Shown here piece by piece: positions 1 to 6,021 of a stretch of DNA of 13,427 bases. The DNA is taken from positions 1 through 13,427 of the forward strand of contig JAZQSD010000054.1 in assembly GCA_045629925.1 (NCBI GenBank), given 5' to 3'. The notes under the pieces were generated by a model. It saw nothing but the letters and a program-made list of their open reading frames with translations. It did not search any database and was not told the origin of the DNA. The translations under genes and the position numbers were made by a program. The first letter of the stretch is position 1. Every line of letters begins with the position of its first letter. The stretch is from Brotonthovivens sp045629925. Its GTDB lineage: Bacteria; Bacillota; Clostridia; Lachnospirales; Lachnospiraceae.

Positions 1-844
1 ACCGCTTGGCCTCCGACTTCTTAATAACATGGAACTGCTGCGCAGGCATATAACCCTGTGCCAGCAAAAATGCCTTTTCTCCAGCCTCATTTTCACACAT
101 ATCCACCACCATCACCACATGGCCCGGACTTCCGCCCTTCAAAAACACATCCCCTATCTGCATCTCAGACAAAGCAATCGTCTCCGCCTCGTAAGAATCC
201 AAGGATAAAGTACATGCATAGGAAAATACCATCTCTAAATAACGCTCAAAGTTCTCATACGAATCATTGTAAGATGCACGCTTTGAAAAGCTCACACTGT
301 CTCCAGATACATTTGGGCGATATCCATCCCTCCACTTCGTCCAAGAACACAAGTCTCCACTTGTAAAATGAAAGGCAATCCGATCAAACTGCTCCGTCTC
401 CCAGAAATATTCAGCCCACACACGCATAACAGAATCCGCACACTGCTGAAGATCTCCATCTACAAGCTCCATATCAAACACCGCCGAATGGTGAGTCTGG
501 CTTCCCTTCTTCACCCCATTGTGAAGATAAACAAACTCTCCATCTTCCTTCATGGCATAACCCCTCATAAACTGCGCCAAAGTTCCTTCTTCCGCCACTG
601 TTCTTTCATACCCTTCAGGCACCGCAAATCTGCTCTCTAAGGTCATCCCCTCAGAAAGAATATACACATATGGCTCCTCTTCTGCGCTTGTAGCAGAACT
701 TTCTAATTCAATGGCAGAACTCCCTGCACTTGCGCTATTCCCAGTCACTTCATTCTCTCCACAACCAGTAAACATGGCACAGCACAATGCCCCCACTGTA
801 AAAATCCCAATCATTCTTTTATTCAAAAAACTATTACCTCGCAT
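1..844 (-). CDS. DUF4846-family lipoprotein, 3' end cut by window edge
   Basis: Reading the minus strand from ATG at 842-844 gives 281 uninterrupted codons that run off the left edge, so the C-terminus is missing. Residues 1-27 form a lipoprotein signal peptide: basic start, hydrophobic core, then a loose lipobox FTGC with the lipidated Cys at 28. A Ser/Ala/Glu-rich linker follows to about residue 57, and a globular domain begins near GMTLESRFAVPEGYERT. Motifs such as QCADSVMRVWAEYFW, FHFTSG, a W..W..GYRP segment and GDVFLKGGSPGHVVMVVDM match my memory of the DUF4846 family, whose biochemical role is not known to me. The start is supported by AAGGGAGAG just upstream. The protein is expected on the outer face of the membrane. 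It lies beyond the Fic terminator, so it is probably a separate transcription unit; I see no convincing promoter. Family assignment is from recalled motifs, not a search. Confidence 0.8.
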   Translation of the reverse strand, partial: MRGNSFLNKRMIGIFTVGALCCAMFTGCGENEVTGNSASAGSSAIELESSATSAEEEPYVYILSEGMTLESRFAVPEGYERTVAEEGTLAQFMRGYAMKEDGEFVYLHNGVKKGSQTHHSAVFDMELVDGDLQQCADSVMRVWAEYFWETEQFDRIAFHFTSGDLCSWTKWRDGYRPNVSGDSVSFSKRASYNDSYENFERYLEMVFSYACTLSLDSYEAETIALSEMQIGDVFLKGGSPGHVVMVVDMCENEAGEKAFLLAQGYMPAQQFHVIKKSEAKR

Positions 845-890
845 AAACTCTCCCTTACACAAATAAACTAGGCAACAAATCTTTTCTCAT

Positions 891-935
891 AGAAAAAGAC
901 AGATATAATCATTTACTAATAATTATATCTGTCTT
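891..935 (-). terminator. Rho-independent terminator of the HTH-Fic cassette
   Basis: There is a perfect 14-bp inverted repeat, AAGACAGATATAAT (896-909) with ATTATATCTGTCTT (922-935), around a 12-nt loop. Read on the minus strand, the hairpin is followed directly by CTTTTTCT, a suitable U-tract. It lies about 120 nt after the Fic stop codon and about 50 nt before the DUF4846 start. The stem is AT-rich, so it may be weaker than the other terminators here. Confidence 0.7.
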
Positions 936-985
936 AATTAAACAAACTGCGTCTAAAAGTTTAAAGTTTTATAAAAAGTCATTAT

Positions 986-1004
986 TTTTTTATAACTTTA
1001 TTTT
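986..1004. repeat. 19-bp direct repeat, copy 1, flanking the HTH-Fic cassette
   Basis: The 19-mer TTTTTTATAACTTTATTTT occurs here and again, identical and in the same orientation, at 2313-2331. The two copies bracket the HTH and Fic genes. The sequence is AT-rich, so chance or a shared 3'-UTR element remains possible. Confidence 0.55.
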
Positions 1005-1053
1005 GCTATTCTGTATTATTCTGCAAAACACTGTAAAAAAGGTTAAACTTTAG

Positions 1054-1764
1054 CTAATCTGCTTTTATAGAATATTTTTCTTTAAAGGCTTCGTAATCTG
1101 CCTTTGCAATCTGATATTCTTCTCTAGTTTTATTTTCACCGTTCATATGCATTTCAGATATCTTCATTCCAGTCAATGCATCCGCTAATATTTTTTCAAG
1201 ATATTCTTTCTGATCATAATTTGCCATCACAAAAGAATCTCTCACATACATTGGATTGTTTCTTAACAATTCCACTCTAAATTCAACACCTTTTCCCTTT
1301 AGGAAATGCCACATAAACGTAACACACGTACGCGTATTACCTTCTCTAAATGGATGAATGCTCCACAATTCTAAAAGGAATTCACAAACTGGTGTGGTCA
1401 AGTCAGATTCCGCCGTCCATTGAAATGTTTGATATTTATCAAATAGCACCTCTAGCTTACGATGAATTTCTTTATAATTTGTATATTCTGCAGAACCACC
1501 AGACAATACACGCTCACTCTTATACAGATTTTCTTTTCGAAATTGTCCAGCCCACTCATAAATTTCTCCAAATAAATATTTATGAACGTTGACCAAATGA
1601 TCTATATCGCCTGTGCATGAAATGCGATTAGGATTGGCATCTAAACCAAGAAGTTTCATTGCAACCTTTTGAATTTCTAATCGTTCCAATAATTCTTTAT
1701 CTCGAATGTTGTATTTATTGATCAATACATCGCTCTCTGGATAACAGTGTTTTCCACCACTCAT
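1054..1764 (-). CDS. fic: Fic-domain protein (probable AMP/NMP transferase)
   Basis: This 236-residue protein carries a Fic core. Its N-terminus (YPESDVLINKYNIRDKELLERLE) is typical of stand-alone Fic proteins. A WAGQFRKENLYKSE segment (about residues 71-84) fits the beta-flap region. The active-site loop is HPFREGNTRT at 137-146, with catalytic His137, acidic Glu141, Gly142-Asn143 and Arg145. Family members usually transfer AMP or another nucleotide phosphate moiety from an NTP to a hydroxyl side chain of a target protein. Compared with the textbook HxFx(D/E)GNGRxxR, the second Gly is Thr144 and the last Arg is Val148, so the activity is uncertain. I see no (S/T)xxxE(G/N) inhibitory motif in the protein. 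The ATG lies 3 nt after the stop of the upstream HTH gene, so the two are co-transcribed and probably translationally coupled. A tail after residue 200 is polar and helical in character. The target is unknown. Confidence 0.88.
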   Translation of the reverse strand: MSGGKHCYPESDVLINKYNIRDKELLERLEIQKVAMKLLGLDANPNRISCTGDIDHLVNVHKYLFGEIYEWAGQFRKENLYKSERVLSGGSAEYTNYKEIHRKLEVLFDKYQTFQWTAESDLTTPVCEFLLELWSIHPFREGNTRTCVTFMWHFLKGKGVEFRVELLRNNPMYVRDSFVMANYDQKEYLEKILADALTGMKISEMHMNGENKTREEYQIAKADYEAFKEKYSIKAD

Positions 1765-1767
1765 TCT

Positions 1768-2127
1768 CTACACCCCCAGATATTCTAAACGGTCTACTCT
1801 AGCTTCCATCTCTTCTAACGTAATATTTCCTTCAATGTACGAATCTAACGCATCCATAAAGAGTGGATTCGGCCCACTTGTTGCTGTATATAAAATTGCC
1901 AGAACTCGTTCTACGCTTCTTCTCCGTTCTTCGCACCCCTGAAGATATTCTTCACTAAACAAAAGCCCTTTAAATTGCAAAATGCTACGCATCATATTTA
2001 TTACATAAGTTGGAGGTGTTCTTCTACCCTGCTCCCAATCTTTTAATGTAGCTACAGGAATATCGAATATATGTGCAAACTTACTCTGGCTCAAACCTGT
2101 ATAGTTGCGCATTTCTTTTATACTCAT
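1768..2127 (-). CDS. XRE-type helix-turn-helix regulator, possible antitoxin partner of Fic
   Basis: This 119-residue protein opens with a helix-turn-helix of the Cro/CI (XRE) type at about residues 4-41 (LSQSKFAHIFDIPVATLKDWEQGRR). The rest is helical, with a short acidic C-terminal segment (SYIEGNITLEEMEARVDRLE, 96-115). The start is clear: AGGAGGAG lies 5 nt before the ATG, under a near-consensus promoter. A perfect palindrome lies inside that promoter, which points to autorepression. It is the first gene of a two-gene operon with Fic, an arrangement like toxin-antitoxin pairs. The C-terminal SYIEGN resembles but does not match the (S/T)xxxE(G/N) motif of Fic inhibitors, because the Ser is one residue too close. 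Direct inhibition of Fic is therefore unproven, and a purely transcriptional role is equally likely. Confidence 0.85.
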   Translation of the reverse strand: MSIKEMRNYTGLSQSKFAHIFDIPVATLKDWEQGRRTPPTYVINMMRSILQFKGLLFSEEYLQGCEERRRSVERVLAILYTATSGPNPLFMDALDSYIEGNITLEEMEARVDRLEYLGV

Positions 2128-2132
2128 TTGTT

Positions 2133-2140
2133 CTCCTCCT
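2133..2140 (-). promoter_or_regulatory. Strong ribosome binding site of the HTH gene
   Basis: On the minus strand AGGAGGAG is followed by AACAA and the ATG at 2125-2127. It fixes the start of the HTH gene. Confidence 0.85.
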
Positions 2141-2154
2141 CATCCTTTTCTTAA

Positions 2155-2183
2155 ATTATACGGCATTGCCGTCTATTTTTCAA
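2155..2183 (-). promoter_or_regulatory. SigA-type promoter of the HTH-Fic operon
   Basis: On the minus strand there is TTGAAA (2178-2183), a 17-nt spacer and a perfect TATAAT (2155-2160). This is one mismatch from the full housekeeping consensus at ideal spacing. The ATG is about 28 nt downstream of the -10 box, giving a short leader that includes the ribosome binding site. Confidence 0.85.
2160..2172. promoter_or_regulatory. Palindromic operator within the HTH-Fic promoter
   Basis: ACGGCA-T-TGCCGT is a perfect 6+1+6 palindrome in the promoter spacer, touching the first base of the -10 box. It is notably GC-rich in an AT-rich spacer. Its size and position fit an XRE dimer blocking RNA polymerase, so the HTH protein of this operon is the likely ligand (inference). 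Confidence 0.65.
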
Positions 2184-2264
2184 CAATGAAAGAAACATTT
2201 GTCTAAAAAACACCGATATAAATGTCAACAAAATACACCAAACATAAAATTAATATTGTATAAA

Positions 2265-2303
2265 CAAAAAAGACAGCTGTCTCTTATTACAAGAAAGCTG
2301 TCT
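2265..2303 (-). terminator. Terminator after the signal peptidase gene
   Basis: The outer arms AGACAGCT (2271-2278) and AGCTGTCT (2296-2303), plus inner arms TCTT (2282-2285) and AAGA (2291-2294), form a hairpin with a small internal loop. On the minus strand it is followed by TTTTTTGTTT. It closes the surface-fibre locus and separates it from the HTH-Fic promoter. Confidence 0.85.
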
Positions 2304-2312
2304 CTAGTATCG

Positions 2313-2331
2313 TTTTTTATAACTTTATTTT
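2313..2331. repeat. 19-bp direct repeat, copy 2, at the 3' end of the signal peptidase gene
   Basis: This copy is identical to 986-1004. It lies one base beyond the signal peptidase stop codon. Together the copies enclose the signal peptidase terminator, the HTH gene and the Fic gene. Confidence 0.55.
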
Positions 2332-2332
2332 C

Positions 2333-2848
2333 TTATCTTTTACGCAAAATAGAAGCCACTACATGCAGGATGATTGCAACTCCGATCAAACAAGCAGCTG
2401 ATAACTTTCCTGTCGTACTTGTTAAAATCTGAGCCACTACACCAATCTTTGGTATGGACTTCTCCACACGGCCAATATAATCGCTGTATTTTACTGGATT
2501 CATATCTTCTTGGTCGTTGGCATCGCCCTTGGTAATGAACTCACCCATGATTACACGATTCTCTTCAACTCGATGTGTAACAATGGCATTCATATCACTT
2601 CCGCCATAAAATGCGATTACGTCCTTCTCTTCTACTTGGCGAGGTTCCACATTCTCCACATATACAAGGCTTCCTACCGGAATTGCAGGCTCCATACTGC
2701 CACTGATAACAGTATATGCCTGATAGCCCATCACTTTTGGCACAGTAAATGGAATGCATAATAAGATCAAAAGGATTAAAATAATTGTTCCAAGCAAGCT
2801 GCAAATGGTAGCTACCGGATTTCTTTTGCTTGTTGTTTTCTTCTTCAC
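2333..2848 (-). CDS. sipW: ER/archaeal-type signal peptidase I, SipW-like
   Basis: This membrane-bound signal peptidase has 171 residues from the chosen GTG start. There is a basic N-terminus, one membrane helix, then the catalytic region SGSMEP with Ser51. IVTHRV supplies His92, which replaces the Lys of ordinary bacterial type I enzymes, and TKGDAND supplies Asp109. A second hydrophobic helix is followed by a basic tail (RKR). Ser/His chemistry is the mark of SipW enzymes, which in Bacillus mature TasA-type matrix proteins. Two genes upstream (4701-5459 and 5474-6001) carry matching SipW-type signal peptides and are the obvious substrates. A longer reading to a GTG at 2884 adds 12 residues but has no ribosome binding site. 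The GTG at 2846-2848 has AGGATGG 9 nt upstream. The gene is bounded by terminators on both sides, so it may be expressed by readthrough or from its own promoter. Confidence 0.93.
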   Translation of the reverse strand: MKKKTTSKRNPVATICSLLGTIILILLILLCIPFTVPKVMGYQAYTVISGSMEPAIPVGSLVYVENVEPRQVEEKDVIAFYGGSDMNAIVTHRVEENRVIMGEFITKGDANDQEDMNPVKYSDYIGRVEKSIPKIGVVAQILTSTTGKLSAACLIGVAIILHVVASILRKR

Positions 2849-2893
2849 GTTGTAATACCATCCTAATAATAACTCTAGGTTCACTTAAGTATG

Positions 2894-2923
2894 ATTCTAC
2901 CACTTGTCACAGGTTTCTTGCAA
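2894..2923 (-). promoter_or_regulatory. Possible promoter for the signal peptidase gene
   Basis: On the minus strand TTGCAA (2918-2923), an 18-nt spacer and TAGAAT (2894-2899) lie between the preceding terminator and the signal peptidase start. The match is moderate. It is listed because the upstream terminator makes an independent promoter plausible. Confidence 0.35.
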
Positions 2924-2941
2924 GGAATATTCTATACTGTC

Positions 2942-2982
2942 AAAAAAGCCCAGTACACTGCACAATGCAGTTACTGGGCTTT
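2942..2982 (-). terminator. Strong terminator after the MucBP gene
   Basis: The arms AAAGCCCAGT (2945-2954) and ACTGGGCTTT (2973-2982) enclose a second stem, ACTGCA (2957-2962) with TGCAGT (2966-2971), making a long hairpin. On the minus strand it ends in TTTTTTG. It separates the fibre genes from the signal peptidase, which would then be made at a lower or independent level. Confidence 0.88.
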
Positions 2983-3016
2983 CTATCATTCTTTTTTCGC
3001 TTAGAGTTCTATTCTA

Positions 3017-3955
3017 TTATACTCTGCTTGCAAGATTTTTTCTTACCAATAAGATGATGATTACAATCGCAATCACAGCTACTACTGCAACACCAATTCC
3101 TGCTGCCAATGGAACTGCTTTCGCCACATCATCTACATCTGGATTTCCGAGAGGTGTTTCATCATCAAGATCAACAACTACATCACCTTCATCTGCTCCA
3201 CCTGGCTGATTATCATCACCTGGTGTCTGGCCTTCGCCAGGAACGTTTGCAACTTCACCTTCGCCTGGTGCGTTTGCGTCTTCGCCTGTCTGGCCGTCAT
3301 CTTCACCTGCCTGATCGTCATCATCGCCCGGTACAGTTACATCAATGATCTCACCTGTAGGTGCATCTTCATAGATAAATGTAAATACGTTTTCTGCTGC
3401 GTTAGCACTTAATGTCTTTGTGTATCCATAAACCTGTGGTACATAATCTTCAATGTACTTGTAAGCAACCACTGGTTTCTCACCGATATTTCCATAGAAA
3501 GTATCTGCTGGAGCTAATACTGTGCCATCTTCATGCTGGTAATTAACAGTGTAGCTTACCTGCTCACCTTTCACACCATATGCAACAACATAATCTTCAT
3601 CGCCATCTACTGTGATGGAAATTGCTGTTACAGGAGCACTGTCACGACCACTTAAGCGAAGCCCCTGAACATAATATTTGCTGTCATCTGCAAGACCTAC
3701 ACCGGCCTGTGCATTGTAAGACACTTCATCATTCTGTTTCAGACCAGTCACGATGATTTCATCATCTGTCTGTGTAATATCAGCTTCTGGATTACTAACT
3801 GTCAATCCTGCTGTGCCATCAAATGTTCCCTGAACACCTGCTGAAAATCTCAGAGTGTAGGTATATTCTTCTGCCGCCATTACGCTTCCTGCAGTAAGGC
3901 TTACAAGGAGAGCTGCAGTGGCCACGGCCATGATCAGTTTTTTTATCTTTTTCAT
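3017..3955 (-). CDS. MucBP-domain surface protein with acidic stalk and membrane anchor
   Basis: This 312-residue protein starts with a Sec signal peptide ending SVMA|AEE near residue 27. Residues 30-128 form a beta-rich region of unrecognised family. Residues 133-196 (YTVNYQHEDGTVLAPADTF onward, ending FTFIYE) match a MucBP-type repeat, a fold found in mucin- and host-binding proteins. Residues 203-262 are a very acidic Gly/Pro/Asp/Glu linker with PGEG and PGDD units, suited to spanning the cell wall. A membrane helix at about 281-304 and a short RKNLASRV tail end the protein. There is no LPxTG; ETPLGN (266-271) sits where a sorting motif might, but I cannot support it as one. AGGAGGTAAG precedes the ATG. 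It lies 12 nt after the KTGD-protein gene and is the last gene before a terminator. Its likely role is a membrane-tethered adhesin or a base for the fibre. Confidence 0.82.
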   Translation of the reverse strand: MKKIKKLIMAVATAALLVSLTAGSVMAAEEYTYTLRFSAGVQGTFDGTAGLTVSNPEADITQTDDEIIVTGLKQNDEVSYNAQAGVGLADDSKYYVQGLRLSGRDSAPVTAISITVDGDEDYVVAYGVKGEQVSYTVNYQHEDGTVLAPADTFYGNIGEKPVVAYKYIEDYVPQVYGYTKTLSANAAENVFTFIYEDAPTGEIIDVTVPGDDDDQAGEDDGQTGEDANAPGEGEVANVPGEGQTPGDDNQPGGADEGDVVVDLDDETPLGNPDVDDVAKAVPLAAGIGVAVVAVIAIVIIILLVRKNLASRV

Positions 3956-3967
3956 ACCGCTTACCTC

Positions 3968-4684
3968 CTATGCTTCCTCTGTTTTTCTTCTTTTACCTAA
4001 GAACACTGCAAACAGTAAAAGGATGATACCTGCTACTAAAGCGCCTGCACTTGCTGTCATCATTGGTGCAAAATCACCTGTTTTAGCACTTTCTTTGTAA
4101 ATCTTATCATCATTTACTTTTTCAACTGCAAAGTTCATAGTTAATGTTGCTAAAGTATCCTGATATGCGTTGCCCTGTGTTTCACCGTCAAGTTTTACAA
4201 CCAGCTGCACATAACCAGCTTCACCTTCTGCAAGCTGATCTAAGTAGAAGTAGTCTTCCAGAGCATCTGTTGCCTGGTGAAGACCTTCACCTGCTTCAGA
4301 TTCACCTTCACCACCTACAGCTTCACTGCTATAGAGAACTTCTTCGCCATCAGGTCCAACATAAGTAAGGATATATGTATATGCACCACCGGATGCTGCA
4401 TCCTGGCTGTCTTCTAAAGACTGAAGCACTTCATTGGTCATATACCATTCTGTCTTATCTTCACTATCGTTTGATAAGTTAATTTTTAATGTAATAGAGT
4501 CACCAGGAAGGATGTTGAGGATTTCCTGAGTCATGGCAGAACCATCAAAATTGTTCTCCATCTTTTCCCCATTAAAACTTACTTTCCAATCCTGAGATCC
4601 CTGAAAATCTTCTGCGTTTGCGGTAATTCCTGTTCCTACGATTAAGGATGCTGCAAGAACAAGGCTTAATAATCTTTTTTTCAT
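3968..4684 (-). CDS. TasA-like secreted protein with KTGD-type sorting signal
   Basis: This 238-residue protein has a conventional Sec signal peptide ending TANA|ED at residue 24. The middle (about 30-190) is a beta-sandwich-like domain. It runs LPGDSITLKINLSNDSEDKTEWYM, then a YTYILTYVG strand, an LDQLAEGEAGYVQLVVKLDG segment, and a closing TLATLTMNFAVEKV strand. That layout is typical of TasA/CalY-like fibre proteins. The C-terminus is a sortase-type signal: SAKTGD (199-204), a hydrophobic helix (about 209-229) and KRRKTEEA. The pentapeptide is not LPxTG but ends in TGD, as in many Clostridia sorting signals. AAGGAGGAGC precedes the ATG. It lies between the two SipW-type secreted proteins and the MucBP gene. 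It could be the wall-anchored member of the fibre set, linking fibre subunits to peptidoglycan or to the pilus. Family assignment is inferred from layout. Confidence 0.78.
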   Translation of the reverse strand: MKKRLLSLVLAASLIVGTGITANAEDFQGSQDWKVSFNGEKMENNFDGSAMTQEILNILPGDSITLKINLSNDSEDKTEWYMTNEVLQSLEDSQDAASGGAYTYILTYVGPDGEEVLYSSEAVGGEGESEAGEGLHQATDALEDYFYLDQLAEGEAGYVQLVVKLDGETQGNAYQDTLATLTMNFAVEKVNDDKIYKESAKTGDFAPMMTASAGALVAGIILLLFAVFLGKRRKTEEA

Positions 4685-4700
4685 GACTTGCTCCTCCTTC

Positions 4701-5459
4701 TTATCGTAAACTTAAAGTACCATCTTCAGATACAGCTACATCAACACCCCAAGCACTCTTAATCGCTGCTTCTGCGTTATGTGTCTGTACTGCGTCAACT
4801 TCAGCTTCAATTTCAAATGTATATCCGTCATATGTGTATACATATGTGATAGTTTTAAGACCATTAGCATCAACTGTTTCTGTCTTATCTACCTTAGTTC
4901 CTACCATAGGGTCAATACGAACAGTATCTGTAGCTGCAAGAGTTGTTTCACCAACTGCAAGAGCATCTGTATAATAAAGCACTGTTCTTTCTGTAGTAGA
5001 TGCTTCAGTGTCAACTACCCATCCGTTACCTTCTACAATGTTAAGATCGATCAGACTTGGAGAAAGCTTTGTATCTTTCACGCCATCTGCATCTTTCCAG
5101 CTCTTTGTAAGGATCAATCGAACATAAGAATCAATGGAACCGCTGTTTAAAACAGCAATCTCTTCTGTATATTCTTTGCCAAGAACTAAGTCTTCATCTT
5201 CTGCCAGCATGCCAGAGAGAAGTGTTCCGGATGATTCTACCCATTCACTATCTTTGTGAGCATAATCTCTGTAAGCAACCTTTTCACCATTTTCCATAAG
5301 GCTAACACCGATATTGGAAACAGTTACTTCTGCTGCATAATTGTCACTATAGTATGTAAGTGCAGCTCTTGTACTTCCAACAGTACTTGTAGCCAGCAGG
5401 ATCGCTGCTACTGCCAAGAGGGCTACGGTTCCATACTTCAAAGATTTATTCTTTTTCAT
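4701..5459 (-). CDS. SipW-dependent secreted TasA/CalY-like protein
   Basis: This 252-residue protein has a long signal peptide (MKKNKSLKYG, then a hydrophobic core) ending STVGSTRA|ALTYYSDNY around residue 32. That is the pattern of SipW-cognate signals, in which the mature chain starts with an aromatic/Ala segment and TYYSD. The mature protein is beta-rich and reads AEVTVSNIGVSLMENG, then AVLNSGSIDSYVRLILTKSW. The latter (N-x-G-x-I-D-x-Y-V-R-L) is the most TasA-like part. Near the C-terminus is an FEIEAEVDAVQTHNAEAAI segment, the usual end of TasA-type domains. There is no anchor or membrane helix, so it should be released or assembled on the surface. AATAGGAGGG precedes the ATG, 14 nt after the neighbouring gene. 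The downstream signal peptidase is the predicted processing enzyme. Confidence 0.85.
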   Translation of the reverse strand: MKKNKSLKYGTVALLAVAAILLATSTVGSTRAALTYYSDNYAAEVTVSNIGVSLMENGEKVAYRDYAHKDSEWVESSGTLLSGMLAEDEDLVLGKEYTEEIAVLNSGSIDSYVRLILTKSWKDADGVKDTKLSPSLIDLNIVEGNGWVVDTEASTTERTVLYYTDALAVGETTLAATDTVRIDPMVGTKVDKTETVDANGLKTITYVYTYDGYTFEIEAEVDAVQTHNAEAAIKSAWGVDVAVSEDGTLSLR

Positions 5460-5473
5460 ATCTCCATTCCCTC

Positions 5474-6001
5474 CTATTCTACTACTGTCTGATATACATC
5501 AGCCTTTGCTCCCCAATCAGCTGTTGGTTCGCCATCTTCACCATAAATAACTGGTGTGTTTTCCTGAATAATAATTACGTTAAAATCTGCTGGTTCTTTA
5601 CCTTCAGCTGCCTGTGGTAATTCAAACAGCACATCCAGCTGTGTGGTAGTTTCACCTGGAGATAAGATGTCATTATAGTAATAATAGCCATCGCCACTAG
5701 GTGTCCACATGTCATCTTCGCCAGGTTCATCATATGCCAATCTGTGTGCATCGCCAGCAAGAGCCATCAAACGTACATAACAGTCATATTCGCCTGTGTT
5801 AGTAAGTTTGACTTCTTTCTTTCCGTCAACAACTTCTTCTGTAATCTCTGTTTCAGTAAATCCAAGATCCATCTGAACTCCGCCTTCAGCTGTGGCATAA
5901 GTTGTAAAATATGCCATAATAGTTCCTACAGAAAGACTTGCCAGAAGGGCAACAGCTGCAGCTGTCAGGCAGATAGATTTATTTAATTTTCTCTTTTTCA
6001 T
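5474..6001 (-). CDS. SipW-dependent secreted TasA-like protein (small)
   Basis: This 175-residue protein has a signal peptide ending SVGTIMA|YFTTYATAEGG at residue 30. That closely fits the SipW-cognate pattern (AYFT after the cleavage site). The mature domain is about 145 residues. It includes VKLTNTGEYDCYVRLMALAGD, equivalent to the NxGxxxxYVR segment of the neighbour at 4701-5459, then an acidic Tyr-rich loop (DGYYYYND) and PGETTTQLDVLFELP. No C-terminal anchor is present. Its length is close to the shorter members of the TasA/CalY group. The start has GGGGGTAGG 5 nt upstream. It is the first of two adjacent SipW-type genes, and heteromeric assembly is possible. Amyloid-like fibre formation is known for Bacillus TasA but is only inferred here. 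Confidence 0.85.
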   Translation of the reverse strand: MKKRKLNKSICLTAAAVALLASLSVGTIMAYFTTYATAEGGVQMDLGFTETEITEEVVDGKKEVKLTNTGEYDCYVRLMALAGDAHRLAYDEPGEDDMWTPSGDGYYYYNDILSPGETTTQLDVLFELPQAAEGKEPADFNVIIIQENTPVIYGEDGEPTADWGAKADVYQTVVE

Positions 6002-6021
6002 ACTTGCCTACCCCCTTCGTC

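Noticed and set aside
58..640. Two plus-strand open frames (58-366 and 368-640) near the left edge
   Set aside because: They lie antisense to the DUF4846 gene, have no ribosome binding sites, and are rich in Pro/His/Ser in the way expected of reverse-frame shadows.
2849..2884. Longer GTG start for the signal peptidase
   Set aside because: There is no ribosome binding site before 2884. The GTG at 2846-2848 has AGGATGG at suitable spacing and gives a typical basic N-terminus.
3205..3340. Repetitive GC-rich stretch that could be taken for a DNA repeat array
   Set aside because: It is simply the coding sequence of the acidic Gly/Pro/Asp/Glu linker of the MucBP protein. There are no regular spacers, so no CRISPR.
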